Positions 21,552-32,409 of a DNA stretch of 64,000 nucleotides are shown here, in pieces (the first letter of the stretch is position 1; the number at the start of each line of letters is the position of its first letter). The stretch covers positions 74,782,013 to 74,846,012 of the forward strand of contig CM055265.1 of the NCBI GenBank assembly GCA_029237695.1, given 5' to 3'. The notes under the pieces were generated by a model. The model was not told the origin of the DNA. It saw only the letters and a list, made by a program, of their open reading frames with translations, and did not search any database. Source of the DNA: Conchocele bisecta (Eukaryota > Mollusca > Bivalvia > Lucinida > Thyasiridae). Position numbers and translations under genes: made by a program.

Positions 21552-21913
21552 CTATGTCGTTACCACGACATAGCATCTCGTTCCAACGAGATAGCATCTC
21601 GTTACCACGACTTAGCTATGTCGTTCCCACGACATAGCATCTCGTTCCCTCGAGATAGCATCTCGTTCCCACGAGATAGCATCTCGTTCCCACGAGATAG
21701 GATCTCGTTACCACGAGTTAGCTATGTCGTTACCACGACATAGCATCTCGTTCCCACGAGATAGGATCTCGTTACCACGAGTTAACTATGTCGTTCCCAC
21801 GAGATAGCATCTCGTTACCACGACATAGCATCTCGCTCCCACGAGATAGCATCTCGTTACCACGAGTTAGCTATGTCGTTCGCACGACATAGCATCTCGT
21901 TCCCTCGAGATAG
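21552..21913. repeat. Array of 17 palindromic units of about 21 bp
   Basis: Each unit is a small hairpin with the loop TTCCCA or TTACCA. The common stem is ATCTCG/CGAGAT (unit CATCTCGTTCCCACGAGATAG); about every fourth to fifth unit instead has CTATGTCG/CGACATAG. Both stem halves change together in most units. The loop and CGT/ACG clamp are the same as in the array at 20940-21150, although the outer stems differ. No TIRs were found around it. Confidence 0.85.
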
Positions 21914-24136
21914 GTAGCCAATGAAAATGAAGCATAATTACCGCCATTTTAGTCCGACAGCCGGTAGCTTAACATTGTTTTGATTAACATAGTTTTGTTA
22001 TTGGCGATTTTGCTTGTCCATGCCATCCACATCCAGAATCCGGCAAATGACACTCTGTCATCTTTGAGCGTTTTGAGAAATTTGCATAAATTAAAAATGA
22101 CCGCCAGACAGTTATAGTATGCCGTGTGAGGTATTGAAGTAATTTAAGAGCGTAAAGTGGATTTACTTGACGATAAGCGGTCAACATTTTTAATATTCAA
22201 TTAAATTCACTGTGACATGGAAAAAATCCAAAATGGCCGTCAAATGTAACATATTTTACATATAACTACTCTCACACACTATATCAAAGCAAACATGATA
22301 AAATGATATTGGATATATTGCCACAACAAACGCTTTCAGTACGTTCGATATGTTCGTAGACAAGTTGTTGAACAGGGGAAGTCCAAGATGGCCGCCACAT
22401 ATAGCTATAGTATCATATAACAATAATGCAAACGGACTGATAATTAAGTATATAACTGCATATTAACGCCATATCGTAGTACATTGGTATAGATGTATTG
22501 AATTTAGGCATACTTTGAACGTCTTCAGTAACTTAGACACATAATTAAATAACTGTGCCAATAGCAGAAGTAAAAAATGGCCGCCAAATATTTAACAAAA
22601 AAGTCACGTTGCCTTATACTGCGCAAATTGCATACTAATTACCGGGGCTATTGATTAGTTTAAGCATATTAGTATACATATCTCAGGTTTATTGACACAT
22701 TGAACGTTGTATGTAACTTTGAACTTTCAAATGCAATATTATACAATTGTGTCAATAGAAAGAAGAAGCTTTAGATGACCGCCAGATATAAATTACCTGG
22801 CAATGACAATCATAATGTGTAATGATTAAAATATGAAATGTCACGTTGACCTATTACAAAGAAAAAACACATATTTATGTCAATCTTGTGTTCTCTTGTA
22901 ACCTTGTTATGTAATTAGACACGTGTTCCAATAACAAAAGTCCAAGACGGCTGCCAAATATAAATTATAGCAATCATCGTTTAATAATTAAGTTATATAA
23001 TAAAGTTCAGTCCAGCTCCATGGGGAGCACACTGCTATAGCAATAGTTTACAAATGTATGTCAATGACGATCGCATACTAATGAAATGATTATTAAAATG
23101 GATAGCATAGTAGAAAAGTGAGACCCATAAGAAACCAACGCAATAAATACTTCCTAATAAGCAAATGACATGTGCACCTCGGTGGTCGCAGAACCTTCAA
23201 CGCGGCACAAACATGCACTCCACGGTCAGCGGTGTACGGTCCCAAAACGAAAGCAACTGTGCATACACTACATAAACAGTATAACAAATGCAGAGCAAGC
23301 ACAACAACAACTATTCCCCAATGAACTACTGGTAAAGTAACAGGACAGTGCATAAAACAGAACACTTGGATGGTTGAAACTGAACTGTTTGGCAAACCTC
23401 CCGCTTACCTCGCCATCAAGCTTCAAAAGGATATCAATATACAAGGCAATAAAAAAAACAATAATATATCATACGATAACGACAAACTAATTAAAACGAA
23501 ATACACAGTATGCATGAAATAATGAAAGTTAATATTGTAGATATGACTATAATAAAAGAAGAAGATATGATGGCACAAATACTCTAGCCGCAAGGGATGA
23601 CAGTTACGTTGTTTAACATTGTCATATTATTATATTAAACTTCGTGACTACTGCATTTCTTATATCCATTGCATTGTACCTTGCATGCTGTCATGTTGTA
23701 TATATTGGTGTGTACTATGTGTATTGTAGTCTGCAATGACTATAACAGTTATTGTTACCGTGAGTTAGTAGTGGCTCAGCTGGAATGACTGTCGTATATA
23801 TCATTCCAATGTGTATTAGTTGTGTCTACACTATAATATTTATTCTACATTATCTCAGTATTTTTCTCAGAATTATTGAATTTGTGATTAAATTTGATTT
23901 CTTTGTTCAGCAACGTATGTTAACATGTCATATGCATGCACTCCATATTGAGTTGTATGTAATAAAATCAACTGCATATGCATGTCAGACGTTGAATTCC
24001 GACTTGTCATTGAAACCAATAATGTTATAGAAATATTACATTATCTCATCATACACATATAATTTGCTTCACATAATCAATACAAATCTGAATATATATC
24101 AATTGTTTGCAGTTTACCAAATGATAAGTGATATTA

Positions 24137-24192
24137 AAAGGTACATACATCACCATGTACGTACTGCCCTTTAGTAGAATGTATGTACCTTT
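24137..24192. repeat. Small hairpin, AAAGGTACATACAT arms
   Basis: AAAGGTACATACAT at 24137 is mirrored by ATGTATGTACCTTT ending at about 24192 with a spacer of about 28 bp. It may be a miniature element within the foldback-like region. Confidence 0.55.
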
Positions 24193-24267
24193 CGCATAAA
24201 AAATAACTTACTAGAATGTAATAATATCAGTGGGAGTCCTTAGTTGCTATGGGAATAACGCTAATGG

Positions 24268-24514
24268 GACCGTTGACATATATATATATATATATATATA
24301 ATATATATATGTGTTCTCCATTTGTACTCCATTTGTATATATATATATATATGTCAACGGTCCCATGTCAACGGTCACGCTTCAATGCTCAACAAGTTCA
24401 CTGTGAAATCACGCGAATTGGCTAACCTAGCTAGTACAAATGGAGAACACATATATATATATATATATATATTCGCGTGATTTCACAGTGAACTTGTTGA
24501 GCATTGAAGCGTTT
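24268..24514. repeat. Three interleaved inverted repeats with (TA)n tracts
   Basis: Arm pairs are A: GGGACCGTTGACATATAT with its complement near 24350; B: GTGTTCTCCATTTGTA near 24311 with its complement near 24434; C: CACGCTTCAATGCTCAACAA near 24378 with its complement near 24490. The order along the strand is A-B-A'-C-B'-C', so the pairs cross. (TA)n tracts separate them. This looks like palindromic elements inserted into each other. Confidence 0.75.
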
Positions 24515-25485
24515 GGAACCAATGGTATGAAAGAAAACCTCTTGCATTCATTCAAATTAGGAAGTCATTAAGGTTTACTGTAAAGTTCCACCCTACATAT
24601 TCTTGACAACGCCCACTATGTAAGTTATAATTACATACTTCGGTGTCAGAATATTGTCAGCATGAATGTTGATGTGGAATGGCAAGACAAGAAGGCTTTC
24701 CAAAATAAACTGAATAAGCCAACGTATATAACCAAGTGTACTATTTATAAGTATATGATTTGATTACTAGTAGAAAGTACTATATTATTATCCGGCGCCC
24801 ATTTTTACACTTCTGTTATTGAACGTTGTTTAATGGTGTATATTAAGTTAAGAAAACAAACAATCATCTTGACTTAATACCAGTATTTGGTATAATTACA
24901 TTCTTAGATGTGACATATGAGTCCAATTATATAAGCTAATTGCTACAATAATATCAAAATAGTTGGCGGACATTTTGGACTAAAGCTGTTGAAACAATGA
25001 TCTAATTGTGTACCTAAGGTACTAAAATCATTGTGTATCTAAATACAATATTCGTTTGCACATTTGCTCTGATATAGGGTCTGAGTGCAATTATATATGT
25101 TTTTTTATGAAGAGATACGATTGCACGTATAATGTATTATATTTATAATTGGCGGCCATTTTTGGAGTTCTGCTATTTAGACATTTATTCATTTACACAG
25201 AAAAGTTACAAAAATAAACATTCATTGTTTCAATAAACCCAAGATTATAGAAAGCATACTCTTTGTTGTGACGAACTAGTGAAATTACGTCAAATGGTCA
25301 CATTTTGCGGCCATTTTGGATTTTTCACATATAGTAGGGGGGCTTAGCAAAAAAAATCGTTCACTTTCATCTAACTCTTTGAGATTTTGGTCATATATAG
25401 ACATGGACATGGCATTTCATAATCCGCCGACAGACAAGCTCAATTTTCCCTGTGGCGGCCATATTGGACACATCCAAGATGCGTT

Positions 25486-25606
25486 CGACGTCGGATTCCG
25501 ACGTCCGTTCGACGTCGGATTCTGACGTCTAAAAACTTTAATTTTCGAACATGATCCGACGTCAATCCGATGTCGGAAACCGACGTTAGTCCGACGTCTA
25601 TCTGAC
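25486..25606. repeat. Tandem GACGTCGGA/TCCGACGTC palindromes
   Basis: GACGTCGGATTCCGACGTC-type words recur six or more times, each a palindrome around GACGTC, with CTGACGTC variants that overlap the CRE consensus. The array directly precedes a SINE-like copy at 25624. Confidence 0.7.
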
Positions 25607-25623
25607 GTCATGTGCCCACTGGG

Positions 25624-25975
25624 TTAAGGCCGGGCCAATGGGTTAGATCCTGTGCATTGGGGGAAAAAACCCAAAATCAGAATGGAATATTTACATTGAA
25701 AAACATATAATTCACCCATAAAATTAAAATACTCCGACCTGGTACTACGTCTATACCAGTCACTTGGCCCCTTCCCCTAAAAGTAATAGGATTAAGAATA
25801 ATCAGATTACTCATACAAGGGGTAAAATCAGATTAAACCCTCACACACAAGAATGCGAAAGACCAGGTCAAACCAGGTTTCTGTTCGGGATATCAGTAAG
25901 GATGAACCCCGCTCGTTAAATTACCCATCGCATGCTCCCACCTGCCACCCACCGACACTGATCAGACCGGCACTC
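25624..25975 (+). repeat. SINE-like element S1, 5'-truncated
   Basis: It begins inside the head (TAAGGCCGGGCCAATGGG) and continues through AAAATCAGAATGGAATATTT, GACCTGGTACTACG, CACTTGGCCCC and GGGATATCAGTAAGGATGAA, ending near CCACCCACCG. It shows the full body and tail order also seen at 35713-36140. Confidence 0.65.
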
Positions 25976-26394
25976 ATGTGTAGGCTGTTCTGAATCTGCA
26001 CTAGTTGCTATGGCAAAGAGACGTGTTTTTGTGTCCTAGAAAAGTGCATTTATGTCACTAACTCATTTGACGCATTTAATACTTCAGAAATACCTTGACA
26101 GGTATATTTTGTGTGTTGTCCTGAAAACCATATTGAATCTCTAAAACCAATGATTGTTGATGTATATTGTTATTTGTTGTTGTTTATGGTACACAAACAT
26201 TATTTATACACACATGACGATGAAACAAATGCTTAATCAGACAAATGCTGCAACTGTTCGAGTCGGTTACAGATGCACGCAAGATGAATATTTTGTCTAG
26301 TGTGTCAAATAAAAATGCAAGGAAATGCATCATATGAACTTTCTGGCATTACTTTGAGAAATCTTTGTTAACATATATTATATAGAAGCAGTAT

Positions 26395-26526
26395 GCAGCC
26401 TATGCTCAATAAATGTAAATCCAATAATTGTTTGCAAGAAAACATTGTTAATGTGAAATTTACAGATTATCATAAGTTTGCACTTACGAACATTTTAGTC
26501 GTACGAAGTTAAATGAAGCGGCCCCA
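26395..26526. mobile_element. MITE family F2 (CGTACGAAGTTTAGTGAAAC), right half only
   Basis: It starts with GCTCAATAAATGTAAATCC and ends with CATTTTAGTCGTACGAAGTT and GGCCCC. Full copies at 39007, 44623 and 50026 have an inverted left half as well, so this one lacks its left arm. Confidence 0.75.
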
Positions 26527-26559
26527 GGTCCTCACATACGTCTTTGGCATATTGTATGT

Positions 26560-26792
26560 GACAGTTGAATCCGGTTATACCCCTTATATGAGTATTACGA
26601 TTATTTTTAATCCTATTTTAGGGAAGGGGACAAGTGACTTTGGTGTGGTATGGTATTTCAGGGTTGAACACACCCCCCCCCCCCCCAATGCAGCAGGTTA
26701 AAACGGGATCGAACCCGCTTGTCCGGCTTTACATGACCTTAGCTGTTGATATGCCGCTAAACACTAATAACACAAACAAACAAACGTCCATC
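26560..26792 (-). repeat. SINE-like element S1 with a perfect box B
   Basis: On the minus strand: TTGTTTGTTTGTG, TTTAGCGGCATATCAACAGC, then GCGGGTTCGATCCCG, an exact match to the pol III box B consensus GGTTCGANNCC, then a poly-G run. The AATCAGAACGG body block is deleted compared with other copies. This copy gives the best evidence for a tRNA-type promoter in the family. Confidence 0.65.
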
Positions 26793-26904
26793 CTGTTTAT
26801 TGTTTTGAAAATTGTTGTACCAGTTTCTCAAATCACATATATTTGTTTTGACTTTTGTAACAGTTTCTCCAATCCAATAGGGGCTCTAAGTGCGTCGACA
26901 GTTC

Positions 26905-27385
26905 TAGTATAATTATACAGCCCATGCCGCCCACATGCCCAATGCCAAGGTCTAATGACTTTGAAATTTGTGTGAAAGTTTTTTTTATCTCCACAACACG
27001 ATTTACTTCAAGCTTCATATACTTCTTATCATCATCCATATTCTTCTTATCATCATCATCATCATCCATATTTTCATTCTATAGCCCAACCATGCGGCTC
27101 ACATACACAATGTCAAGGTCAACTGACTTAGAAAGTTGTGTTAAGTTTCCATACCTTATATCTCCACAACACTTACTCCGATTGGCTTAAAAACTTCGTT
27201 AACATCGTCCATATTTTGAATTCTATAGCCCATCCATGAGGCCCATATGCTCAAGGTCAATGTCAAATGACTGAAATGTGTCTTAGTTATTACAAAATCT
27301 GCATTAAAGGTTTTACATATATTACTTCACAACCCTTACTCTGATTTACTTCAAACATTAAATACTTCTATAGCGTCAAAAGTGT
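26905..27385 (-). repeat. Minisatellite array, about 155-bp unit, 3 copies
   Basis: Units contain, on the minus strand, TGTTGTGGAGATAAAAAA-like, TGACCTTGACATTG and TGGGCTATAGAATG. It is the reverse complement of the array at 57260-57850 inside the long TIR element. A single further unit lies near 29050-29165. A CATCAT run at about 27028 is a simple-repeat expansion within one unit. Confidence 0.75.
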
Positions 27386-27664
27386 CAAATGCCTTGGTGG
27401 GCTCGACATGCGGGCCACGCCCATTTGGTTTGCTCATCATGTTCCATTGATATTGAAAATTTGTGAACGCACAGAAAAGAAGAGTGCCGGAAGTCACGCT
27501 CATCGAGGTGTAGCCAGTATACAAGGGGGATAAATCCATGGAAAATAAATCAGTAACACTGATGGGTATACCCCTGAAACAAATTAAAAAATAAAATAAT
27601 GCAAATTGAACAAAAGTGCCGAAGTTTACAATATTGAGGCATGGCCAGTCAACAAGAGGATATA

Positions 27665-28460
27665 ACTGTATCAAATTGGTTATGATCTGTCAAGGAGAAC
27701 GCTAGTTGTTGTGCGGACAAGGATACAGAGTGTGAAAATTAATAAAAATGGTCACCAACAGAAGACAAGTCATCAACGTTATTGCGTGGACAAGGATACA
27801 GAGTGCGAAAAGCAAAAATGGCCACTAAAGGGAGATAAGTCATCGGACAGTTTTGAAAATCAATAGGCGCCTTCGTCATGCTGTGATAAACATGTATACC
27901 GAATTTGGTTACGATCCATGTAGAAATTAATTATTACGTAGACAAGCATACAGATTGAGAAAATTAAAAATGGCCGCCAAGGGAGATATGTGATCCACAA
28001 TATATGAGAAGGAATATGGTTCTTCGTCTTGCCGTGAAGTACACTGAATTTGGTTACGATTCGTCAAGTAGAACTTGAATTATTGAATGTTTGTTCGTCT
28101 TGCCGTGATAAACATGCATACCGAATTTGGTTCCAATCCGTCAAGTACTTGAGTTATTGTGTGGAATAGGACACAGGGTGCGAAAATTAAAACTGGCCGC
28201 CAAGGGGAGATACGTCATCGGAAATTGAAAATCAATAGGCTTCTTCGTCTTGCTGTAATGAACATGTACAGGCGCGTAACCAGGATCTTTTAATTCAGAA
28301 TCACATGAGAACAAGCACGAACATATGGACAACACCTTTTAGGGGGTGCGTTCGAACCCGTCGCACCCCCCCCCCCCACACTGATTACGCGCCTGATGTA
28401 TACCAAATTTGGTTACGATCCGTCAAGTAGAACTCTAGTTATTGCGTGGACAAGCTATAC
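27665..28460 (+). repeat. Minisatellite array, about 70-220 bp unit, 4 copies
   Basis: Each unit has TTATTGCGTGGACAAGGATA, ACAGAGTGCGAAAA, AAAATGGCCGCCAAGGGGAG, CTTCGTCTTGCTGTGA and GAATTTGGTTACGATCCGTC. The unit core ATGGCCGCC is at about 27750, 27822, 27970 and 28190. One unit was later hit by the 127-bp insertion at 28269. Confidence 0.75.
28269..28395. mobile_element. 127-bp MITE with a 5-bp target duplication
   Basis: The ends are CAGGCGCGTAACCA and TGATTACGCGCCTG, inverted. ATGTA flanks it on both sides (28264-28268 and 28396-28400). The surrounding minisatellite supplies the empty site: other units read AACATGTATACC without the insert, so removing the element plus one ATGTA restores the unit. 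A poly-C run lies inside. Confidence 0.85.
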
Positions 28461-29718
28461 CCGTTCACCCGTACAAGATGAATACATAATACGTCCCGTT
28501 TTATTCAAACAGGCTATAAAAATGAAAACAAGAAGTCTACAGTTCAGAAGTTTTGGTAACCAAAAAACGACAAAAACTAATTATGTTAGTGGCTTTTATT
28601 ATTGACCTATAATACCAAAATTAACAACACAAATCATATAGTGTAGTGGAAAAGAAGCATACTATATGAACATGTATTATTTAAATATTCATATAGTCTA
28701 TTTCTACTTAAAATTAAATGTTCACAACCTCTTAACAACCGTGCTTTTGTCCATCATTTTGTCTATTACTCCAAGCAATGCCCAAGTTAGTTGGACACCT
28801 AAAATCTCATCTAGTCATTCTAAGTCTAATTCCTGCCTCTCAAAACTGAATCTGTCTAATTCCGGATGATCGGAGTAGCGTTTTCCCATTGTAATGACAA
28901 TATATGGGAGACTTTAGGATATCCCCATTCGCCAAGTTTGTTCTGATGTGTAGTTTGTATGTGCCACAAAAATACATATAGTCGCCACCCTGTCCCTCTG
29001 TTCGTCTGTCCGAGATTTGCGTTAACATTTTCGGCTACTTACTACCTCTGTGGCCGTAAGTAGGATTGGCTTGAAACGTTATATGCTTATTTGTCATCAT
29101 CCGTATTTTCGTTTTGATAGCCCACCTATGAGGCCACCATGCTCAAGGTCCAAGTTGTGTTGAAATATTGTGAGGTCTACATCCGTCAGTGTTACTGACT
29201 TCTTGTTTATCAGTTGATATGATGCTTCTTTTTCACTTCAGAATAAACAGCAATATGTTTGGTCAAATGTTAGAACTAGAACAAATGTTCCATTTGACAG
29301 TGGTGTAACAGAGAGGGGTGCAAACTGTGGATCAAGTTTTGACAGGAGTGCAGGAGCATACTTCCCAGAAAAAAATATGGAGTTCTACATTTAATGTAGA
29401 CTTTTGAACTATTCAATTAATCAGAAAATGAGTGTTTTTGCCAAAATTCAGAAAATATCCCCATAGATCCAGCGGAGACGTAACAAACAGCCTGATCGGG
29501 ATCTATACTGTTTGTATTGGGACAGAGGTCTGTAGTGTTGATAGGGTTAACTCAGTCTTACAGAGATTCACACCTGGTGCCAAGCGATACAGTGTAGAAA
29601 GGGTGCCCGGCATCAGATCAGGACCATGTCTTTCAATGCTGGAAGTTTTTATTTTACTTTCAGCGCTGAATTACATGTATTTACTTAGTTAAGCCATTAC
29701 AGACATGCTACAATTATT
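28461..29718. other. Gene-free stretch with one minisatellite fragment
   Basis: About 29050-29165 repeats one unit of the 26905-27385 array (GATAGCCCACCTATGAGGCC, CATGCTCAAGGTC). The remainder shows no recognisable coding region; the open frames here are short and show no domain. Confidence 0.4.
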
Positions 29719-29966
29719 ATAGGAATGAATGGCCTTTTTATTCAACAAAAAGGCCATTCATTCCTTATAATTCCAGCATTTGAAATAAATTCATCAAGAA
29801 AATGTGTTTATTTTCCGTTTTCATAAGAATTATTTGAACTGCGCCTGACGGTTACAGAAAGTAGTTCGGCATGGGAGTTTACTGGGATATAACTTTTGGA
29901 CAGAGACTTGCTACGGACCAATCAAATGTTAGGGAATTGAGTAAATAGTTTTGTGCTGGAATTATA
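29719..29966. mobile_element. Element F6: hairpin plus unique block (short hairpin copy)
   Basis: It begins with a hairpin, GAATGAATGGCCTTTTT / AAAAAGGCCATTCATTCC, then ATAATTCCAGCA, a block with AATGTGTTTATTTTCCG and ATGTTAGGGAATTG, and ends TGCTGGAATTAT. The unique block is thus itself bounded by inverted ATAATTCCAGCA. Other copies at 34860 and 54903 keep more of the hairpin. Confidence 0.75.
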
Positions 29967-30002
29967 GTAGTATGAACCTTTTGATAGAAAAAACTCCCTA
30001 TT

Positions 30003-30058
30003 TTCTTTATTTCCTTTCAAAGGTATATGTTGTTACTACTCATTTGAACCGTCTGAAC
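30003..30058. repeat. Half copy of the palindrome seen at 44116-44228
   Basis: TCTTTATTTCCTTTCAAAGG, then ATATGTTGTTACTACTCATT and GAACCGTCT, match the left arm of the palindrome at 44116. The right arm is absent. Confidence 0.6.
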
Positions 30059-30061
30059 GTA

Positions 30062-30290
30062 ATTTCAGGCCGGGTTAATGGGGTCGAATCCCATATATAT
30101 TTAATCTGTACGGATTGGGGGAAAACATAAAATCAGAACGTAATATTTACTTAAAATAAATATTCAGCCCTGAAAGTATAATAATCTGACCTGGTGCCAG
30201 GTCCTCACCACACTACGGCGTCACTGAGCCATAGCCCCTAAACTTAATAGGAATAGTACTAATCTTGCTACTGTTGTAATGTATATAGAG
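30062..30290 (+). repeat. SINE-like element S1, 5'-truncated
   Basis: GGCCGGGTTAATGGGGTCGA with a box B-like GGTCGAATCCC, AAAATCAGAACGTAATATTT, and GACCTGGTGCCAGGTCCTCA. Truncated at both ends. Confidence 0.65.
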
Positions 30291-30292
30291 GT

Positions 30293-30536
30293 AGTAGGTT
30301 AGTGCCGTGAATGGGAAAAACTATCTGGCAAGGCTCAGGAAACGGGATGGGCGAGGCTATGCCGAGCACATCCCGTTTCCGTGCCGCGCCAGATATTTTT
30401 TCCCATTCACGGCACTAACCTACTATTCTATTTATCCCGTCAACACCAACAAATGGCTGTAAAATACAAAAATTGTATTGACTGGATATCAAAAATGTTT
30501 CACGGCACATACGCACTGTGTTGACGGGATAAATAA
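30293..30536. mobile_element. Element F8: two consecutive palindromes
   Basis: The first palindrome (30293-30424) has arms AGTAGGTTAGTGCCGTGAAT and its complement, with CCCGTTTCC inside. The second (30427-30536) has ends ATTTATCCCGTCAACAC and GTGTTGACGGGATAAAT. The same order appears at 44071-44430, so the two form one element. Confidence 0.7.
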
Positions 30537-30769
30537 CCAGATTCAACTTTCAAGTAGCAAGAAAGCCAACAACTGGTAGTATTGTATCTTGCAATGTAAC
30601 TATTGAGGGCACTTATGGTGGTTAATTGGTGATACAATGTGGTGTTGAGAAGATAATACATACATACTTGTGTGACAAGTTCTGACAAAACCGGTCCATA
30701 TCAAGTTTACAAAATATTTTTGGAAGCACGTAAGAATCGGCTCCATTGTTATGAAATACTTTCTATAAT

Positions 30770-30843
30770 TGAAGGGGTCTGTGGAATAAGGGGGCTACTC
30801 CATCAGGGACTTAGCCCCCTTATTCCACAGACCCCTTCAATTT
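30770..30843. mobile_element. Hairpin MITE F7, copy 1
   Basis: GAAGGGGTCTGTGGAATAAG and GGGGCTA on the left are matched by their complement TAGCCCCCTTATTCCACAGA on the right, with a spacer of about 15 bases. It lies in duplication copy 1. Confidence 0.75.
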
Positions 30844-31237
30844 ATGAATACTTGGTATGATACATGTGATATTCTCTGCTCTCTATTCACATATGCTGTA
30901 ATTATTCTAATAAACACCCCTAGGGCTATGCAATAGTTTTTGCATTAGAATTGCATAAAAACACAGGAATTTGCAATGCAACTATTAAAGGCACGTATGG
31001 TGATTAATTGGTGATACAATGTAGTGTTGAGAAGATAATACATACATACCTGTGTGACAAGTTCTGACAAAATCGGTCCACATCAAGTTTACAAAATATA
31101 TTTGGCAGCACGTAAGAATCGGCTCCATTGGAGACGATTATTATGTCCTGTCAAGAATGTTTTTAGAAATAAGTAAAAACCACAGTAAAAACATCACGTA
31201 TTATGAGGATTAAGGTTATGAAATACTTTCTATAATT

Positions 31238-31313
31238 GAAGGGGTCTGTGGAATAAGGGGGCTAACTCCATCAGGGATTTAACCCCCTTATTCCACAGAC
31301 CCCTTCAATTTAT
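31238..31313. mobile_element. Hairpin MITE F7, copy 2
   Basis: It has the same arms as 30770-30843, with small loop changes, in duplication copy 2. It was probably copied by the duplication and did not insert independently. Confidence 0.75.
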
Positions 31314-31439
31314 GAATACTTGGTATGATAAATGTGATATTCTCTGCTCTATTCACATATGCTGTAATTATTCTAGTAAACACCCCTGGGGCTATGTAAT
31401 GGTTTTTGCATTAGAATTGCATACAAACACAGGAATTTG

Positions 31440-31732
31440 AATTGTGTGATAATTTTACTGCGAAAATAAAACAAATAGTGAAAATATTGTAGCTGGCTAC
31501 TACTAGAGAGGGGGCTACTATTAGAATGGAATGGCTTAACGGCCCATCAATACAAAAGAGTATGATTTAGGGCCAAGCAATGTAGATGAAGAATAACAAT
31601 ACGTGTACTAGTAAAATAGTATGTTAGATGCGGTAGGCAATTAGATGATTAGGGTAAAAATATTAATATGATGAACAATATAAATGAACAACATGTATAG
31701 AATTATAAACATGTATGCAATGATAAAAATCA
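31440..31732. other. No feature recognised
   Basis: AT-rich, no gene or strong repeat seen. Confidence 0.4.
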
Positions 31733-31903
31733 GGGCCCGGTTATTAAAAAAACACCAATTAGCTTAACGGACTGTTAAATCCTTAACGGACTGTTAAATC
31801 CTTAACTGAATGGTTAAAATCTCTGTTAAAACAGAGATTTTAACCATTCAGTTAAGGATTTAACAGTCCGTTAAGCTAACGGATGTTTTGAGCAACCGGG
31901 CCC
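31733..31903. mobile_element. Palindromic MITE, GGGCCCGGTT ends
   Basis: Ends GGGCCCGGTT and AACCGGGCCC. The arms include CTTAACGGACTGTTAAATCC, present twice on the left and once on the right, and GTTAAAATCTCTG. The near-perfect pairing suggests a fairly young insertion or recent gene conversion between the arms. Confidence 0.75.
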
Positions 31904-31909
31904 AGATCT

Positions 31910-32330
31910 TCCGATACAAGTTAATTTGCTACTATTAGAATAAACATGGTATTCTCTCTGATTTCTGTGTAACTTGGTACTCCATAGTCACACCAAAAGA
32001 ACAACAACCATAAAACAATACTTTACTTTAGCATCATCCTGAGAAAAAAAGCAGCATCCCACCTTCACTCTAAGGTCAAGGTCATTATCGTGTACCTTTC
32101 TACTCATATAAACTCTAATTTCGGTATAATGTACGTCCATAGGAAAATTCTTTTTCCGTACTAAAATCAATATTTCAAATTGGACTGACTTACAAATTAG
32201 CTAAATGTTACTGTCACACTGTACCAAAGATGGACAGCTCTTTATTTGAATACAATTTAATGTTTATTAACCGTAAATGTGGGCAAGTTTAGCTGAAACA
32301 GTCAGTAATTTCCCAGTCAAACAACACAAC
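31910..32330. other. No gene recognised
   Basis: AT-rich sequence between the MITEs, with no domain in any frame. Confidence 0.4.
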
Positions 32331-32332
32331 TG

Positions 32333-32403
32333 ATGGGGACAGTGGAAGAAGAGGGCTAACTCCCATGTGGAGTTAGCCCCCTTATTCCACTGTCCCCTTC
32401 AAT
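32333..32403. mobile_element. Hairpin MITE F7, diverged copy
   Basis: GGGACAGTGGAAGAAGAGGG and CTAACTCC pair with GGAGTTAGCCCCCTTATTCC and ACTGTCCCC. It differs from copies 1 and 2 in both arms. Confidence 0.7.
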
Positions 32404-32409
32404 TATTCT

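Larger units (their letters stand above)
22060..25335. repeat. Degenerate foldback-like region with ATGGCCGCC-type units
   Basis: The left arm (22090-22960) has six units spaced 133-205 bp, each with a word like GTCCAAAATGGCCGCCAAAT, at about 22096, 22229, 22378, 22570, 22772 and 22944. The right arm (24790-25330) has the reverse complement (GGCGGCCATTTTGGA) at about 24793, 24963, 25149 and 25307. Long inverted arms of direct repeats are the structure of foldback elements. The core word matches YY1 sites. The centre (about 23000-24120) has no gene or clear repeat. Confidence 0.6.
30590..31439 (+). repeat. Tandem duplication: 383 bp and 467 bp copies
   Basis: Copy 1 (30590-30972) and copy 2 (30973-31439) both run from GCAATG(T/C)AACTATT to AACACAGGAATTTG without a gap between them. 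The extra 84 bp of copy 2 (about 31135-31218) begins GAGACGATTATTATG, the F1-like hairpin remnant, and is missing in copy 1. Both copies include an F7 hairpin. Confidence 0.85.
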
